Shown here piece by piece: positions 7,896 through 16,761 of a DNA stretch of 64,000 nt. Made by a program: the position numbers and the translations under genes. The stretch lies in the NCBI GenBank assembly GCA_022496785.1, contig SNAP01000007.1:147-64146 (forward strand). Direction: 5' to 3'. The stretch comes from Marinilabiliaceae bacterium JC040. GTDB lineage: Bacteria > Bacteroidota > Bacteroidia > Bacteroidales > Marinifilaceae. The notes below the pieces were generated by a model that was given only the letters and a program-made list of their open reading frames with translations, was not told the origin of the DNA and did not search any database. Numbering within the stretch: position 1 is the first letter of the stretch; each line of letters opens with the position of its first letter.

Positions 7896-9449
7896 ATGAG
7901 TCGGAAAAAAATTCGTAGCGACAAGAAAACATTTTTAGGAATCAAAGCAAATGGGCCAGTATTTATCTCCTCCTTGGTATTGATATTTACACTCATAATA
8001 ACAACTCTAGTAGTAGGAAAACCAATAGAAAATTGGTTTAAAGAAACACAAAACTATGTTGCAGATAGTATAGGATGGATGTTTATTCTAATAATAAACT
8101 GTATATTATTCTTTGCAATATACCTAGGATTTGGAAAATTTAAAAAAATTAAAATTGGTGGTCCTGATGCAAAAACTGAATTCTCAAAAGTAGGATGGTT
8201 TGCAATGCTATTTAGCGCAGGTATGGGTATCGGTTTACTCTTTTGGGGAGTTTCAGAGCCTATTAAACATTTCAATTCAAATCCACTATCAGGCAGTCCA
8301 ACAGATTTAGCTGAATCTGCACAAACAGCAATGGGCATTTCGTTTCTTCACTGGGGAATACACGCTTGGGCATTATATGCTATTGTTGGATTAGCACTTG
8401 CATTCTTTACTTTTAATAAGAAATTGCCATTAACAGTACGATCTGTATTTTATCCTCTTTTAGGAGAAAAGATTTATGGTCCAATAGGTGATATTATTGA
8501 TATAGTATCAGTTATCGCAACACTATTTGGATTAGCAACTTCACTTGGTTTTGGAGTTCAACAAATGAATGCAGGTATTGAATATCTCTTCGATATACCT
8601 TCTGGTATAAGTGTTCAAATAATCTTAATTGTATTTATTACTATACTTGCCACTTTATCATTAATATTAGGACTTGACAAAGGTATACGTAAACTTAGTG
8701 AATGGAATATGAAATTAGCTCTTTTCTTATTGCTATTCATTCTAATAATAGGTCCAACACTTTTCATTTTTAAATCGTTTGTACAAAATATTGGTTTCTA
8801 CATAAACAATTTCTTTGAATTAAGTTTCTGGTCTAATGCATATAAAGGAGTTAATTCTGATTCTCAATGGCAAAATTCATGGACAATATTCTATTGGGCA
8901 TGGTGGCTATCGTGGTCTCCTTTTGTAGGTATCTTTATAGCAAGAATTTCTAAAGGTAGAACTGTTCAAGAATTTATATTGGGAGTTATGCTAGTACCAA
9001 CTATACTAACTCTTTTATGGTTTACAGTCTTTGGAGATAGTGCAATATATCAAGAACTAATAGGAAATGACAGTATTACCCAAGCTGTTGATAAAAATAT
9101 AGCTACTGCTATCTTCTATTTATTAGAACAATATCCTTTTACATCTATAACTTCTGTACTTACAATTATATTAGTTGGTAGTTTTTTCGTAACTTCATCA
9201 GATTCAGGCTCTTTTGTAGTAGATACTCTTACATCGGGAGGAAGACATGATGCTCCTAAAGGTCAGAAAATTTTCTGGGCATCTATGGAAGGATTAATAG
9301 CAATAATTCTTTTAATCGGTGGAGGTTTAACGGCATTGCAAACGGCTACCATACTATCTGGAGTTCCCTTTGCTATAGTAATCGTTATAATGTGCTATAG
9401 TTTATATAAATCCTTAAACAAGTATTACAATAACAACACTAAACTTTAA
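7896..9449 (+). CDS. BCCT family transporter (betaine/carnitine/choline type)
   Basis: The 517-residue protein has about twelve membrane segments and the BCCT family signature WWLSWSPFVGIFIARISKGR near residue 340. The glycine-rich early segment with FSAGMGIGLLFWG is near residue 110. BCCT carriers import quaternary ammonium or sulfonium compounds such as glycine betaine, usually with sodium, and often serve osmoprotection. The gene is single: it is preceded by 287 bases and followed by an unrelated GNAT gene after 42 bases. A sodium-driven osmolyte importer would fit the NhaD and sodium-type V-ATPase in this window. The precise substrate is not determined. Confidence 0.9.
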   Translation: MSRKKIRSDKKTFLGIKANGPVFISSLVLIFTLIITTLVVGKPIENWFKETQNYVADSIGWMFILIINCILFFAIYLGFGKFKKIKIGGPDAKTEFSKVGWFAMLFSAGMGIGLLFWGVSEPIKHFNSNPLSGSPTDLAESAQTAMGISFLHWGIHAWALYAIVGLALAFFTFNKKLPLTVRSVFYPLLGEKIYGPIGDIIDIVSVIATLFGLATSLGFGVQQMNAGIEYLFDIPSGISVQIILIVFITILATLSLILGLDKGIRKLSEWNMKLALFLLLFILIIGPTLFIFKSFVQNIGFYINNFFELSFWSNAYKGVNSDSQWQNSWTIFYWAWWLSWSPFVGIFIARISKGRTVQEFILGVMLVPTILTLLWFTVFGDSAIYQELIGNDSITQAVDKNIATAIFYLLEQYPFTSITSVLTIILVGSFFVTSSDSGSFVVDTLTSGGRHDAPKGQKIFWASMEGLIAIILLIGGGLTALQTATILSGVPFAIVIVIMCYSLYKSLNKYYNNNTKL

Positions 9450-9491
9450 TCAAATACAGTATTTAATCAAACACACCTTAAATTATTAATT

Positions 9492-9932
9492 ATGGAAGAT
9501 TTTAAAATTTTTAATTCCGAATTTAAACCTAGTAAAACATATAAATCAAAGATTATTGATTTTCTATTTACTCATCTTGACAAATTTGGAGACCCAAAAG
9601 CAGATATTTCTAAAGCTATAGATTATGCTTTAAAAGAAGTAGAAAGTTTTGGTGGTTTTGTATTATGCCTAGAACATAACGACACTTTAGTTGGAGCTGT
9701 AGTAGTAAATAAAACTGGAATGAAAGATTATATTCCAGAAAATATTTTAGTATACATTGCAGTACACAATGATGAGAGAGGTAAAGGCTTAGGTAAAAAA
9801 CTATTAGAAGAAGCTTTATCAATGAGCAAGGGAAATGTAGCTCTTCATGTAGAGGCAGATAATAGAGCAAAGAATTTATACGAGAAAGTTGGATTTACTA
9901 ATAAATATTTAGAAATGAGGTATATTAAATAG
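9492..9932 (+). CDS. GNAT family N-acetyltransferase
   Basis: This 146-residue single-domain GNAT protein has the acetyl-CoA binding motif NDERGKGLGKKL (near residue 95) and the C-terminal motif HVEADNRAKNLYEKVGF (near 120). GNAT enzymes acetylate amines of small molecules or proteins. One base separates its stop codon from the racemase-family gene, so the two are translated from one message. The pairing suggests that the substrate may be an amino acid or its D-form, but that is inference from neighbourhood only. Confidence 0.8.
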   Translation: MEDFKIFNSEFKPSKTYKSKIIDFLFTHLDKFGDPKADISKAIDYALKEVESFGGFVLCLEHNDTLVGAVVVNKTGMKDYIPENILVYIAVHNDERGKGLGKKLLEEALSMSKGNVALHVEADNRAKNLYEKVGFTNKYLEMRYIK

Positions 9933-9933
9933 T

Positions 9934-11007
9934 ATGGCTTATATAACTCTAAATACAAAAAAATTAAAAGACAATTTTAGGTATCTTAATAAACTATTTA
10001 AACACAATGGAATAAGATGGGCCGTTGTTTCTAAGATGCTTAGTGGAAATACTCTATACTTATCTGAATTATTAAAGTTAGATATTAAACAGATATGCGA
10101 TTCTAGAGTTGTAAATTTAAAATCTATAAAAAAGATTAACCCAGATATAACAACAATTTATATTAAACCACCAGCAAAGGATACCGTACCAGATATAATT
10201 AAATATGCTGATATTAGTGTAAATACTCAAAGAGCAACTATTCGTTTACTATCTAAAGAAGCAGTTCTACAAAAGAAGAATCACAAGATTATTATAATGA
10301 TAGAACTTGGAGAACTTAGAGAAGGTATCATGCGTGACGATTTTATTGATTTCTATGAAGAAGTCTTTAGATTAAAGAATATTGAAGTTGTTGGTATTGG
10401 TGCTAATTTATCTTGCCTTTACGGTGTTTTACCTAGTCCCGACAAACTAATACAATTATGTTTGTATGAACAATTAATTGAAGCAAAATTTAACAAACAG
10501 ATAATGTATGTATCTGGAGGATCTTCAGTTACGATACCATTAATATCTCAAAACATCCTCCCAAAAGGCATAAATCATTTTAGAGTTGGAGAGACTTTAT
10601 TTCTAGGTACTAATGTATATAGCAACGATACTTTTGAGTTTATGCATTCCGATGTTTTCAAATTGTATTCAACAATTATTGAATTAATAGAAAAGCCTCA
10701 AGTTCCAACAGGAGAATTTGGTACAAATGTAGAGGGTAATGAATTTGAATTCGATGAAGAATTGATAGGACAAAAAACATATAGAGCTATTATCGATTTA
10801 GGTTTACTAGATGTAGATGAATCACATATTGAACCTATAGATGAAAATATAAAATTTGTTGGAGCTAGTTCAGATATGTTGGTTATAGACCTAGGAGAAA
10901 ATCTAAATAAATATAAGGTTGGAGATATTCTAGAATTTAAAATGGATTATATGGGAACTTTAAGAGCCATTAATTCTAGATATATAAATAAAATATTAGA
11001 AGAATAA
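9934..11007 (+). CDS. PLP-dependent alanine/ornithine racemase family enzyme
   Basis: The 357-residue protein has an N-terminal alanine-racemase TIM barrel with the PLP lysine expected in WAVVSKML (Lys34), and a C-terminal beta domain. It resembles the alanine/ornithine racemase group found in clostridia and Bacteroidota rather than canonical Alr. The likely reaction is interconversion of L- and D-amino acids. It follows the GNAT gene with a single-base gap and ends 25 bases before a bidirectional terminator. Substrate (ornithine, alanine or other) is unknown. Confidence 0.75.
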   Translation: MAYITLNTKKLKDNFRYLNKLFKHNGIRWAVVSKMLSGNTLYLSELLKLDIKQICDSRVVNLKSIKKINPDITTIYIKPPAKDTVPDIIKYADISVNTQRATIRLLSKEAVLQKKNHKIIIMIELGELREGIMRDDFIDFYEEVFRLKNIEVVGIGANLSCLYGVLPSPDKLIQLCLYEQLIEAKFNKQIMYVSGGSSVTIPLISQNILPKGINHFRVGETLFLGTNVYSNDTFEFMHSDVFKLYSTIIELIEKPQVPTGEFGTNVEGNEFEFDEELIGQKTYRAIIDLGLLDVDESHIEPIDENIKFVGASSDMLVIDLGENLNKYKVGDILEFKMDYMGTLRAINSRYINKILEE

Positions 11008-11032
11008 GTCTATATTATTTCTAGATATAATA

Positions 11033-11066
11033 AAAGGATAGTCAATAAAGACTATCCTTTAATTTT
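11033..11066. terminator. Bidirectional terminator between racemase and glnA
   Basis: A perfect 11-bp stem (AAAGGATAGTC at 11033-11043 with GACTATCCTTT at 11050-11060) has A- and T-tracts on either side. It separates the convergent racemase (plus) and glutamine synthetase (minus) genes. Confidence 0.85.
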
Positions 11067-11086
11067 ATATTCTAATTGTCTAAAGA

Positions 11087-12592
11087 CTATTGACAATGCA
11101 TAAATTTATTAACTACTTCAAGAGTTTCATCTGTTTTACCAAGAAGTTTTTCATTAAGACCTTTATCGTTGAATGATTTAAGGTGCTCAATAACTGCATC
11201 AATAATTCCAGCAGGGAAAATACCATCTTCTTCGAAAATAGCACGTTTCTCATTTAAACAATCTGCAGATTCGAAACATGATCCTGGAAGTTGTTCAAGA
11301 GCTTCAATTTTATCTTTATACTCATCAGAGAAGATATCAACAGGAGCATAAAGTTTTTCAGCAGCATCAAGAGCGTTATCTTTAAGTAAACCATGACGAC
11401 ATCCAACCATAAGACCTGCAATTAATAAATATAAATCAGCAGAACCATCAGGTACACGGAATTCGAAAGTTTGTTTACCAAAAGCTGGTTTAGAAGCACC
11501 GTCAAATGGGTTAGCATCTTTAACCATATCAACACCTGAAGTCCATCCAAGAGGTACACGTACTAGAACAGAACGGTTTCTATCACCCCAACATACATAA
11601 GTAGGAGCTTCTTGGTGAGGAACTAATCTTAAATAAGAAGTTGGAATAGTATTACCGAAAGCAGTAAGACCTGTAGCAACATCTAATACACCAGCAATAG
11701 CTTTTCTTGTAGGATCAGATAGTTTTAAATTGTCATCAAGACAGATATTTTTACCATCTTTTTCTAATAACATGTGGATATGTAAACCTGAACCAGCATT
11801 ACCTTGAATAATTTTTGGAGCCCAACTTACAAGTGCGTTATCACGAGCAGCTAGTTTACGAATAATCCATTTACCAATTAAAAGATTTACAACTGCATCT
11901 TCTGGATCAACAGGCATAAATTCAATTTCGTGTTGCTCATAGCTCATTCCGTTTGATTCGAAAGAACCAACTTCAGTATGACCATATTTGATAATACAAC
12001 CACATTCAGCCATTAACATTAAAGCTTCTCTACGAAGACCTTCCCATTTGATGAAAGGTGATGATTCGTGGTAACCTTTTTGTTCTGGAGCTCTGTAAAT
12101 TCCTTCTGTAGGAGCTGAAATATAATATTCTAACTCACCCATACATTTGAAAGAATAACCAGTTTTTTCTTTTAAATCGTTGTGAGCTTTCTTTAAGATA
12201 TTCTCTGGAGAAGAAGCAAGAGGCTTACCTTCAGCATCGTAGAATGAACAGAAAATATCAAGTGTAGGAATTTCTTCAAAAGGATTTAAGAAAGCTGTTC
12301 TAAAACGAGGAACAACATATAAATCAGAAGAACCAGCGCTGATAAAAGAGAAAAGACTTGAACCGTCAACTCTTTCACCGCAATTTAAAATATTCTCAAG
12401 ATGTTCTTTAGAAGTAATTACGAAATTTAAAACTTTTAATTTACCATCTTCAGCAAGATATCTGAAATTTACCATTTCGATACAATTAGCTTCTGCGAAA
12501 GTAATTATATCTTCTTTAGTGAACTCATTTCTTGTTTTTTGTAATTGTCTCACTAATGTATCTGGAGACATAGAAAATTTATTATCACTCAT
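11087..12592 (-). CDS. glnA: Glutamine synthetase (GlnA-type, about 500 residues)
   Basis: The 501-residue protein has the beta-grasp N-terminal domain and the catalytic domain of the class I-like glutamine synthetases. Metal and substrate motifs visible are EYYI near 155, HEIEFMPVD near 215, GNAGSGLHIHM near 265 and the arginine-rich NRSVLVRVP near 345. It makes glutamine from glutamate, ammonia and ATP. I do not see the adenylylation tyrosine motif (NLY/NLPP) of enterobacterial enzymes. The length differs from the roughly 700-residue type III enzyme also common in Bacteroides. It is a single gene on the minus strand, convergent with the racemase gene. Confidence 0.9.
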   Translation of the reverse strand: MSDNKFSMSPDTLVRQLQKTRNEFTKEDIITFAEANCIEMVNFRYLAEDGKLKVLNFVITSKEHLENILNCGERVDGSSLFSFISAGSSDLYVVPRFRTAFLNPFEEIPTLDIFCSFYDAEGKPLASSPENILKKAHNDLKEKTGYSFKCMGELEYYISAPTEGIYRAPEQKGYHESSPFIKWEGLRREALMLMAECGCIIKYGHTEVGSFESNGMSYEQHEIEFMPVDPEDAVVNLLIGKWIIRKLAARDNALVSWAPKIIQGNAGSGLHIHMLLEKDGKNICLDDNLKLSDPTRKAIAGVLDVATGLTAFGNTIPTSYLRLVPHQEAPTYVCWGDRNRSVLVRVPLGWTSGVDMVKDANPFDGASKPAFGKQTFEFRVPDGSADLYLLIAGLMVGCRHGLLKDNALDAAEKLYAPVDIFSDEYKDKIEALEQLPGSCFESADCLNEKRAIFEEDGIFPAGIIDAVIEHLKSFNDKGLNEKLLGKTDETLEVVNKFMHCQ

Positions 12593-12707
12593 TTTATTCT
12601 GTTTTTAACATTATATCCGATTAAACGTACAAATTAAATCAAAAAAAACGTAGAATTCCAAATAATAAGAGTGAATATTTACCTACTGCTACTTAAGTAA
12701 TATTTTA

Positions 12708-12715
12708 TACCTTTG
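12708..12715 (+). promoter_or_regulatory. -7 element of the cvfB gene
   Basis: TACCTTTG matches the Bacteroidota -7 consensus TAnnTTTG. The -33 position holds only a partial match (ACTG at 12685-12688). It implies a start of transcription near 12722, so translation must begin at the ATG at 12731 and not at the in-frame TTG at 12713 that lies within this element. Confidence 0.65.
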
Positions 12716-12730
12716 AGGAAAAATAGAAAA

Positions 12731-13561
12731 ATGATTGAATTTGGTAAATACAACAAACTAATAGTAGTTAAGATATTAGAACACGGTGCCTATCTAGACG
12801 GTGAAGAGCAAGGAGAAATTCTAATGCCGCATAAATATGTCGAAGAACATGTTTCTGTAGGTGATGAAGTAGAAGTTTTTGTTTATAAAGATACAGATGA
12901 TAGACCTATTGCTACTAAGGAAAGACCTTTTGCACAGGTAGGAGATTTCGCATGTTTAGAAGTGGTGGACACTAATCAATACGGTGCTTTTCTTGATTGG
13001 GGATTGATAAAAGATTTATTTATTCCTTTTAGAGAACAAAAACTAAAAATGGAAGTTGGGAATAGATATATTGTACATATTTATATCGATACTGAAACAG
13101 AAAGAATTGTTGGTTCTGCTAAGATTGAGAAATTCCTTGACAATGTACCCCCTACTTACGCTATTGATGAGAAAGTAGATATTTTAGTATATGGATATAC
13201 CGACTTAGGTTATAATTGTATAATTAATAACTTACACAGAGGTATTATATACCAAAATGAGATATTTGATGATTTACATTTTGGACAAGAAACTTCAGCT
13301 TATATAAAGAAAATTAGAGAAGACGATAAGATTGATTTATATTTCCATAAAAAGGGATTAGAGGGATCTCAAGATGTAGCAGATATTATACTTGATAAAT
13401 TGAAAAACAATTCTGGTATATTACATCTAGGGGATAAAAGTCCTTCTGAACAAATATATATGGAATTTGGAATTAGTAAAAAGCAGTTTAAAAAAGCTGC
13501 TGGACACTTATATAAAAAAGGTTTAATAAAAATCAATCCAGAAAAGATTGAATTAATATGA
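12731..13561 (+). CDS. cvfB: S1-like RNA-binding protein of the CvfB/YitL family
   Basis: The 276-residue protein contains successive S1-like beta-barrel units (roughly residues 1-60, 65-130, 140-205) and a C-terminal winged helix (about 215-275, PSEQIYMEFGISKKQF). This is the CvfB arrangement. CvfB proteins bind RNA and affect virulence-factor or stress gene expression in staphylococci; the direct target here is unknown. The start at 12731 is supported by the promoter just upstream. The gene is monocistronic and ends at a strong bidirectional terminator. Confidence 0.82.
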   Translation: MIEFGKYNKLIVVKILEHGAYLDGEEQGEILMPHKYVEEHVSVGDEVEVFVYKDTDDRPIATKERPFAQVGDFACLEVVDTNQYGAFLDWGLIKDLFIPFREQKLKMEVGNRYIVHIYIDTETERIVGSAKIEKFLDNVPPTYAIDEKVDILVYGYTDLGYNCIINNLHRGIIYQNEIFDDLHFGQETSAYIKKIREDDKIDLYFHKKGLEGSQDVADIILDKLKNNSGILHLGDKSPSEQIYMEFGISKKQFKKAAGHLYKKGLIKINPEKIELI

Positions 13562-13639
13562 TAATATTTAGTATATTTGATATAAGATTAATTTATAGTC
13601 TTGCAAATATTTTCATATTTTAAAATTCACAATTGATAC

Positions 13640-13679
13640 ATGAATGAGTTGTTTTCATATACAACTCATTCATTTTTTA
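13640..13679. terminator. Bidirectional terminator between cvfB and yeiH
   Basis: A perfect 13-bp stem (13640-13652 with 13661-13673) around an 8-base loop, followed by a T-run. It ends the convergent cvfB and YeiH-family genes. Confidence 0.85.
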
Positions 13680-13684
13680 TATAA

Positions 13685-14626
13685 TTATTCAATCAACATT
13701 ATTACCGAGAAGCTCATAATAGCAATAAAAATCCATAGAATAACACCTTGAATAAAAGGTTTTACTCCTACAGTTTTTAATACAGAAATAGAAAGACTAC
13801 CTCCTATAATAAACAATGTTGCACTCAATCCTTTCTTAGACAAGAAATAGATGAAATCGCCAAACTTACCTAATGGGAAGAAAGTATTAACACATACTGC
13901 AATTATAAAGATGAAGATAAACCAAGGAATAGATATTTTACTTGATTTTTCTCTAAAGATTCTCATACTAACTAATGACAATGGGATTATCCATAATGCT
14001 CTTGTTAATTTAACCATAGTAGCTACTTCAAGGGCTTTTTCTCCATATGCAGAACCAGCACCTACAACAGAACTTGTATCGTGAATAGCAATAGCGGCCC
14101 ACATACCAAATTCTTTTTGTGTCATATGAAAGAAATGTCCTATAGGAGGAAAAATAAATAAAGCTATTGCATTAAGAGTGAATATTGTCCCTAATGCTAT
14201 TAATATTTCATTGTTTTTTGCTTTTACTACAGGAGCTACTGCAGCTATAGCACTACCTCCACAGATTGCTGTTCCTGCAGAAATTAGAAAAGCACTTTTC
14301 TTGTTTACTTTTAATATTCTACCAATTATTACACCAAGAATTATTACTGAAACTACAGAAAAGATTGTAAACATCATACCATCTTTACCAGATTCTAGAG
14401 CTTTATAAAGGTTCATTCCAAAACCTAAACCAACAACAGATGCTTGCAATAGGTATTTTGAAACCTTAGAACATGTTTTTGGGAAAACTTGTCCAAAACA
14501 TATCGCAAATGTTAGTCCCGTGAATAAGCATATTGCAGGTGAAACATTAAAAATAAGTGAAGCAATAAAAAGGAGAATGAAAAGTATCTCTTTTTTAGAA
14601 TAATTAAGAAAGTCTTCTTTTTTCAT
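13685..14626 (-). CDS. YeiH family putative sulfate/anion exporter (UPF0324)
   Basis: The 313-residue membrane protein has about ten hydrophobic segments and the family motifs VVGLGFGMNL (near 65), AICGGSAIAAVAPV (near 120) and IHDTSSVVGAGSAYG (near 180). The YeiH family is annotated as putative sulfate exporters, and it is often partnered with a LysR regulator. Here the LysR gene lies directly upstream on the same strand rather than divergently. A -7 element (14652-14659) and a palindrome (14701-14719) sit in the 100-base gap, suggesting LysR control. The transported anion is not established. Confidence 0.85.
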   Translation of the reverse strand: MKKEDFLNYSKKEILFILLFIASLIFNVSPAICLFTGLTFAICFGQVFPKTCSKVSKYLLQASVVGLGFGMNLYKALESGKDGMMFTIFSVVSVIILGVIIGRILKVNKKSAFLISAGTAICGGSAIAAVAPVVKAKNNEILIALGTIFTLNAIALFIFPPIGHFFHMTQKEFGMWAAIAIHDTSSVVGAGSAYGEKALEVATMVKLTRALWIIPLSLVSMRIFREKSSKISIPWFIFIFIIAVCVNTFFPLGKFGDFIYFLSKKGLSATLFIIGGSLSISVLKTVGVKPFIQGVILWIFIAIMSFSVIMLIE

Positions 14627-14651
14627 TTTTGTATTAGTTTTAAATTCACAA

Positions 14652-14659
14652 CAAAACTA
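14652..14659 (-). promoter_or_regulatory. -7 element of the yeiH-family gene
   Basis: On the minus strand the sequence is TAGTTTTG, matching TAnnTTTG. There is no good -33 match, as is common for activator-dependent promoters. Transcription would start near 14645, about 19 bases before the yeiH start codon. Confidence 0.5.
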
Positions 14660-14700
14660 TGTTGGTAATTTGAGCTTCACTAATACAAAAAAGTAATGTA

Positions 14701-14719
14701 TTATAACTTCAAGTTATAA
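14701..14719. promoter_or_regulatory. Perfect palindrome, probable LysR-type operator
   Basis: TTATAACTT-C-AAGTTATAA is an exact 9-bp inverted repeat. It contains ATAAC-N5-GTTAT, a form of the T-N11-A LysR box. Its centre is about 65 bases upstream of the inferred yeiH start of transcription, the usual LysR-family recognition position. It lies just past the lysR stop codon and lacks a U-tract, so a terminator role is less likely. Confidence 0.6.
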
Positions 14720-14726
14720 CACTGAC

Positions 14727-15620
14727 TTAATTTGAACTTAAATATCTAGATGTGAAATTAATAAAGGATTCATCTAATCCTCCTAGATTGCCCTGTTTAT
14801 ATACAAAAGAGAACTTTCTATTTAAATCTAGATCATTTATTTCTATAACTTTTAGTTGTCCGTTTACTAATTCTTTCATAAGTCCTTGTATAGAAATAAT
14901 TGCTAAAGCATCTGAATTTTCAATAAAATTTTTAATGCTTTCTGTACTTCCTAATTGTAATACTATTTGTAAATCCGATAGTTTAATATTACGAGATAGA
15001 AGAGCTGCTTCTATAATATCTAAAGTTCCAGAACCATTCTCTCTTAGAACAAGAGGCATTGATTTTAAATCTTTAACATCAATTTCTTCTATTTTTGAAT
15101 ATATACCTGTATTATTAGAAACAAGAACTAATTCATCTTTCATAAAAGATTGATAATGAAGAGAAGGCTGATGACTATTACCTTCAACCATTCCTAGTGA
15201 TATTTTACCTTTATGTAGTAGATTTTCTATTTCTAGACTATTACCATTAAAGATGGTTAATTTGATTTCTGGGAACTTCTTTGTAAAATGAGCTAAGATA
15301 GGAGGAAGTACGTATTGAGTAATACTTGTACTTGCTCCTATTCTTAATTCTCCTGAATAGTTTTCCGTTAATAGATTCATTTCGTACTGTAAACGCTGAT
15401 ACATATCGTTTATTTTCTCGGCATGAGAGAACAATAATTTACCAGCTTCAGTAAGTTTTATATCTCCTTTCTGTCTTTCAAATAGAGCAATATTATATAG
15501 AGATTCTAATTCATGTATATGTTTAGAAACAGCTGGCTGACTAATCAATAAATCTTTAGCAGCTTTTGTAAAACTCTTATTTTGAGCAACAGAAATAAAG
15601 ACCTTTAAACGGAAATCCAC
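14727..15620 (-). CDS. LysR family transcriptional regulator (YeiE-like)
   Basis: The 297-residue protein has an N-terminal winged helix-turn-helix (MDFRLKVFISVAQNKSFTKA, with the recognition helix in LLISQPAVSKHIHELE) and a LysR effector-binding domain from about residue 90. It begins 10 bases after the DUF2027-Smr gene and may be co-transcribed with it. The yeiH gene follows on the same strand after a 100-base gap holding an operator-like palindrome. The regulator most likely activates yeiH; the effector, perhaps a sulfur or nitrogen oxyanion, is unknown. Confidence 0.85.
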   Translation of the reverse strand: MDFRLKVFISVAQNKSFTKAAKDLLISQPAVSKHIHELESLYNIALFERQKGDIKLTEAGKLLFSHAEKINDMYQRLQYEMNLLTENYSGELRIGASTSITQYVLPPILAHFTKKFPEIKLTIFNGNSLEIENLLHKGKISLGMVEGNSHQPSLHYQSFMKDELVLVSNNTGIYSKIEEIDVKDLKSMPLVLRENGSGTLDIIEAALLSRNIKLSDLQIVLQLGSTESIKNFIENSDALAIISIQGLMKELVNGQLKVIEINDLDLNRKFSFVYKQGNLGGLDESFINFTSRYLSSN

Positions 15621-15630
15621 AATAGTATTT

Positions 15631-16626
15631 TTAAATTACAACCATAGTTGCCCCTGGTCCATATTTTTGGAAAGAAGCATCTTGATAGTTTAGTTTTTTA
15701 TATTTAGTACTTAATAAAGTTAGTAATTTTTTCTTCAAAGTACCATTCCCTATACCGTGTATAAAAACAATCTTTTTACCTTTCTTATTGATATTATTAT
15801 TAATTGTTTCTTCAAATTTATCTATTTGATATTGTAGAATATCTCTATTTGAAAGACCAACTACTGAATCGATAAGTTTGTTAATGTGTAGGTCTATTTC
15901 AAGTACTTCTTCAGATGTGTTTACTACAAATATAGATTTGTTATTCTTTACTTTCTTTACAGCTTTAATATGCTTTTCCTCTGAAGGAGAAAGGTCGTTT
16001 AATTTATAAGCTCCTATTTCACTCTTTAAAGAGTCGCATAGAATTGCAGGACTATCGAAGTAATCGTTTGATTTAAAAGAATGAGATTTGAAGAACTTCA
16101 CGTGTTTTACTTCCATCTTAGACATATTAGGCTCATAAATTTTCCCCTCAGAACTAAAACGAAGATATTGTAGAGTGAATGAAGATATATCATTTAATTG
16201 TGAAGCTTTATAATTTTCTAAAGCCTCTACTCTACCCGACAGAATCTCACCTGCACCTACTGCTATATCAGAACCATTGAAGTTTTTATAGAATGTAAAG
16301 TATATTGTATCGCAAGTATCATTAACTATAAAGGCATCAAGATCTGCTCCATCACTTCCTGGATTTTTACTTACAAAAGCTAAAAAGACTTTATTTTTAA
16401 ATTCTTTTTTCTTTTCAACTTCTTCTGGCTCAATATGTTCAGACACCATAGAATCTCCTTCAATTACTAGATCGCTCTTTATTACAACAAGATCGGAAAT
16501 GTCGCAAGGGACTTCAAAATCGTTATCGTCAAGTACTAATACTGTATTCTTATCTATAATTTTTATCACCTTAGCTTCCCCCACTTGAGAAAGGAATCTA
16601 ACCTTATCACCTCTTTTAATATCCAT
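15631..16626 (-). CDS. DUF2027 protein with C-terminal Smr nuclease-like domain
   Basis: The 331-residue protein starts with the Bacteroidota-specific DUF2027 region (MDIKRGDKVRFLSQVG), which looks like a small beta-barrel. It ends in an Smr domain (about residues 245-331) with the DLHI motif near 244 and the FIHGIGNGTLKK motif near 290. Smr domains in MutS2 and SmrA/B are nicking or ribosome-rescue nucleases. There is no MutS ATPase part here. It is the first gene of a minus-strand unit with lysR 10 bases downstream, and has its own -7 element at 16643-16650. A role in nucleic-acid quality control is inference. Confidence 0.8.
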   Translation of the reverse strand: MDIKRGDKVRFLSQVGEAKVIKIIDKNTVLVLDDNDFEVPCDISDLVVIKSDLVIEGDSMVSEHIEPEEVEKKKEFKNKVFLAFVSKNPGSDGADLDAFIVNDTCDTIYFTFYKNFNGSDIAVGAGEILSGRVEALENYKASQLNDISSFTLQYLRFSSEGKIYEPNMSKMEVKHVKFFKSHSFKSNDYFDSPAILCDSLKSEIGAYKLNDLSPSEEKHIKAVKKVKNNKSIFVVNTSEEVLEIDLHINKLIDSVVGLSNRDILQYQIDKFEETINNNINKKGKKIVFIHGIGNGTLKKKLLTLLSTKYKKLNYQDASFQKYGPGATMVVI

Positions 16627-16642
16627 AATATAAAATTTTTAA

Positions 16643-16650
16643 CAAAAATA
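16643..16650 (-). promoter_or_regulatory. -7 element of the DUF2027-Smr gene
   Basis: On the minus strand the sequence is TATTTTTG, matching TAnnTTTG. The -33 region at the right spacing reads TCTG, one mismatch from TTTG. The leader would be about 10 bases long. Confidence 0.5.
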
Positions 16651-16761
16651 TAACAAAATGATTAAAAATCAGACGAAAAAAGCTATTAATAATTTTCAAA
16701 AATCATTATTGAAATACTAACTTAGCAGCAAATAAAAAATAATCAATATAAACGATATTAT

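Noticed and set aside
12713-12730. Upstream TTG start for cvfB
   Set aside because: The TTG is part of the -7 promoter element, so it would not be on the transcript.
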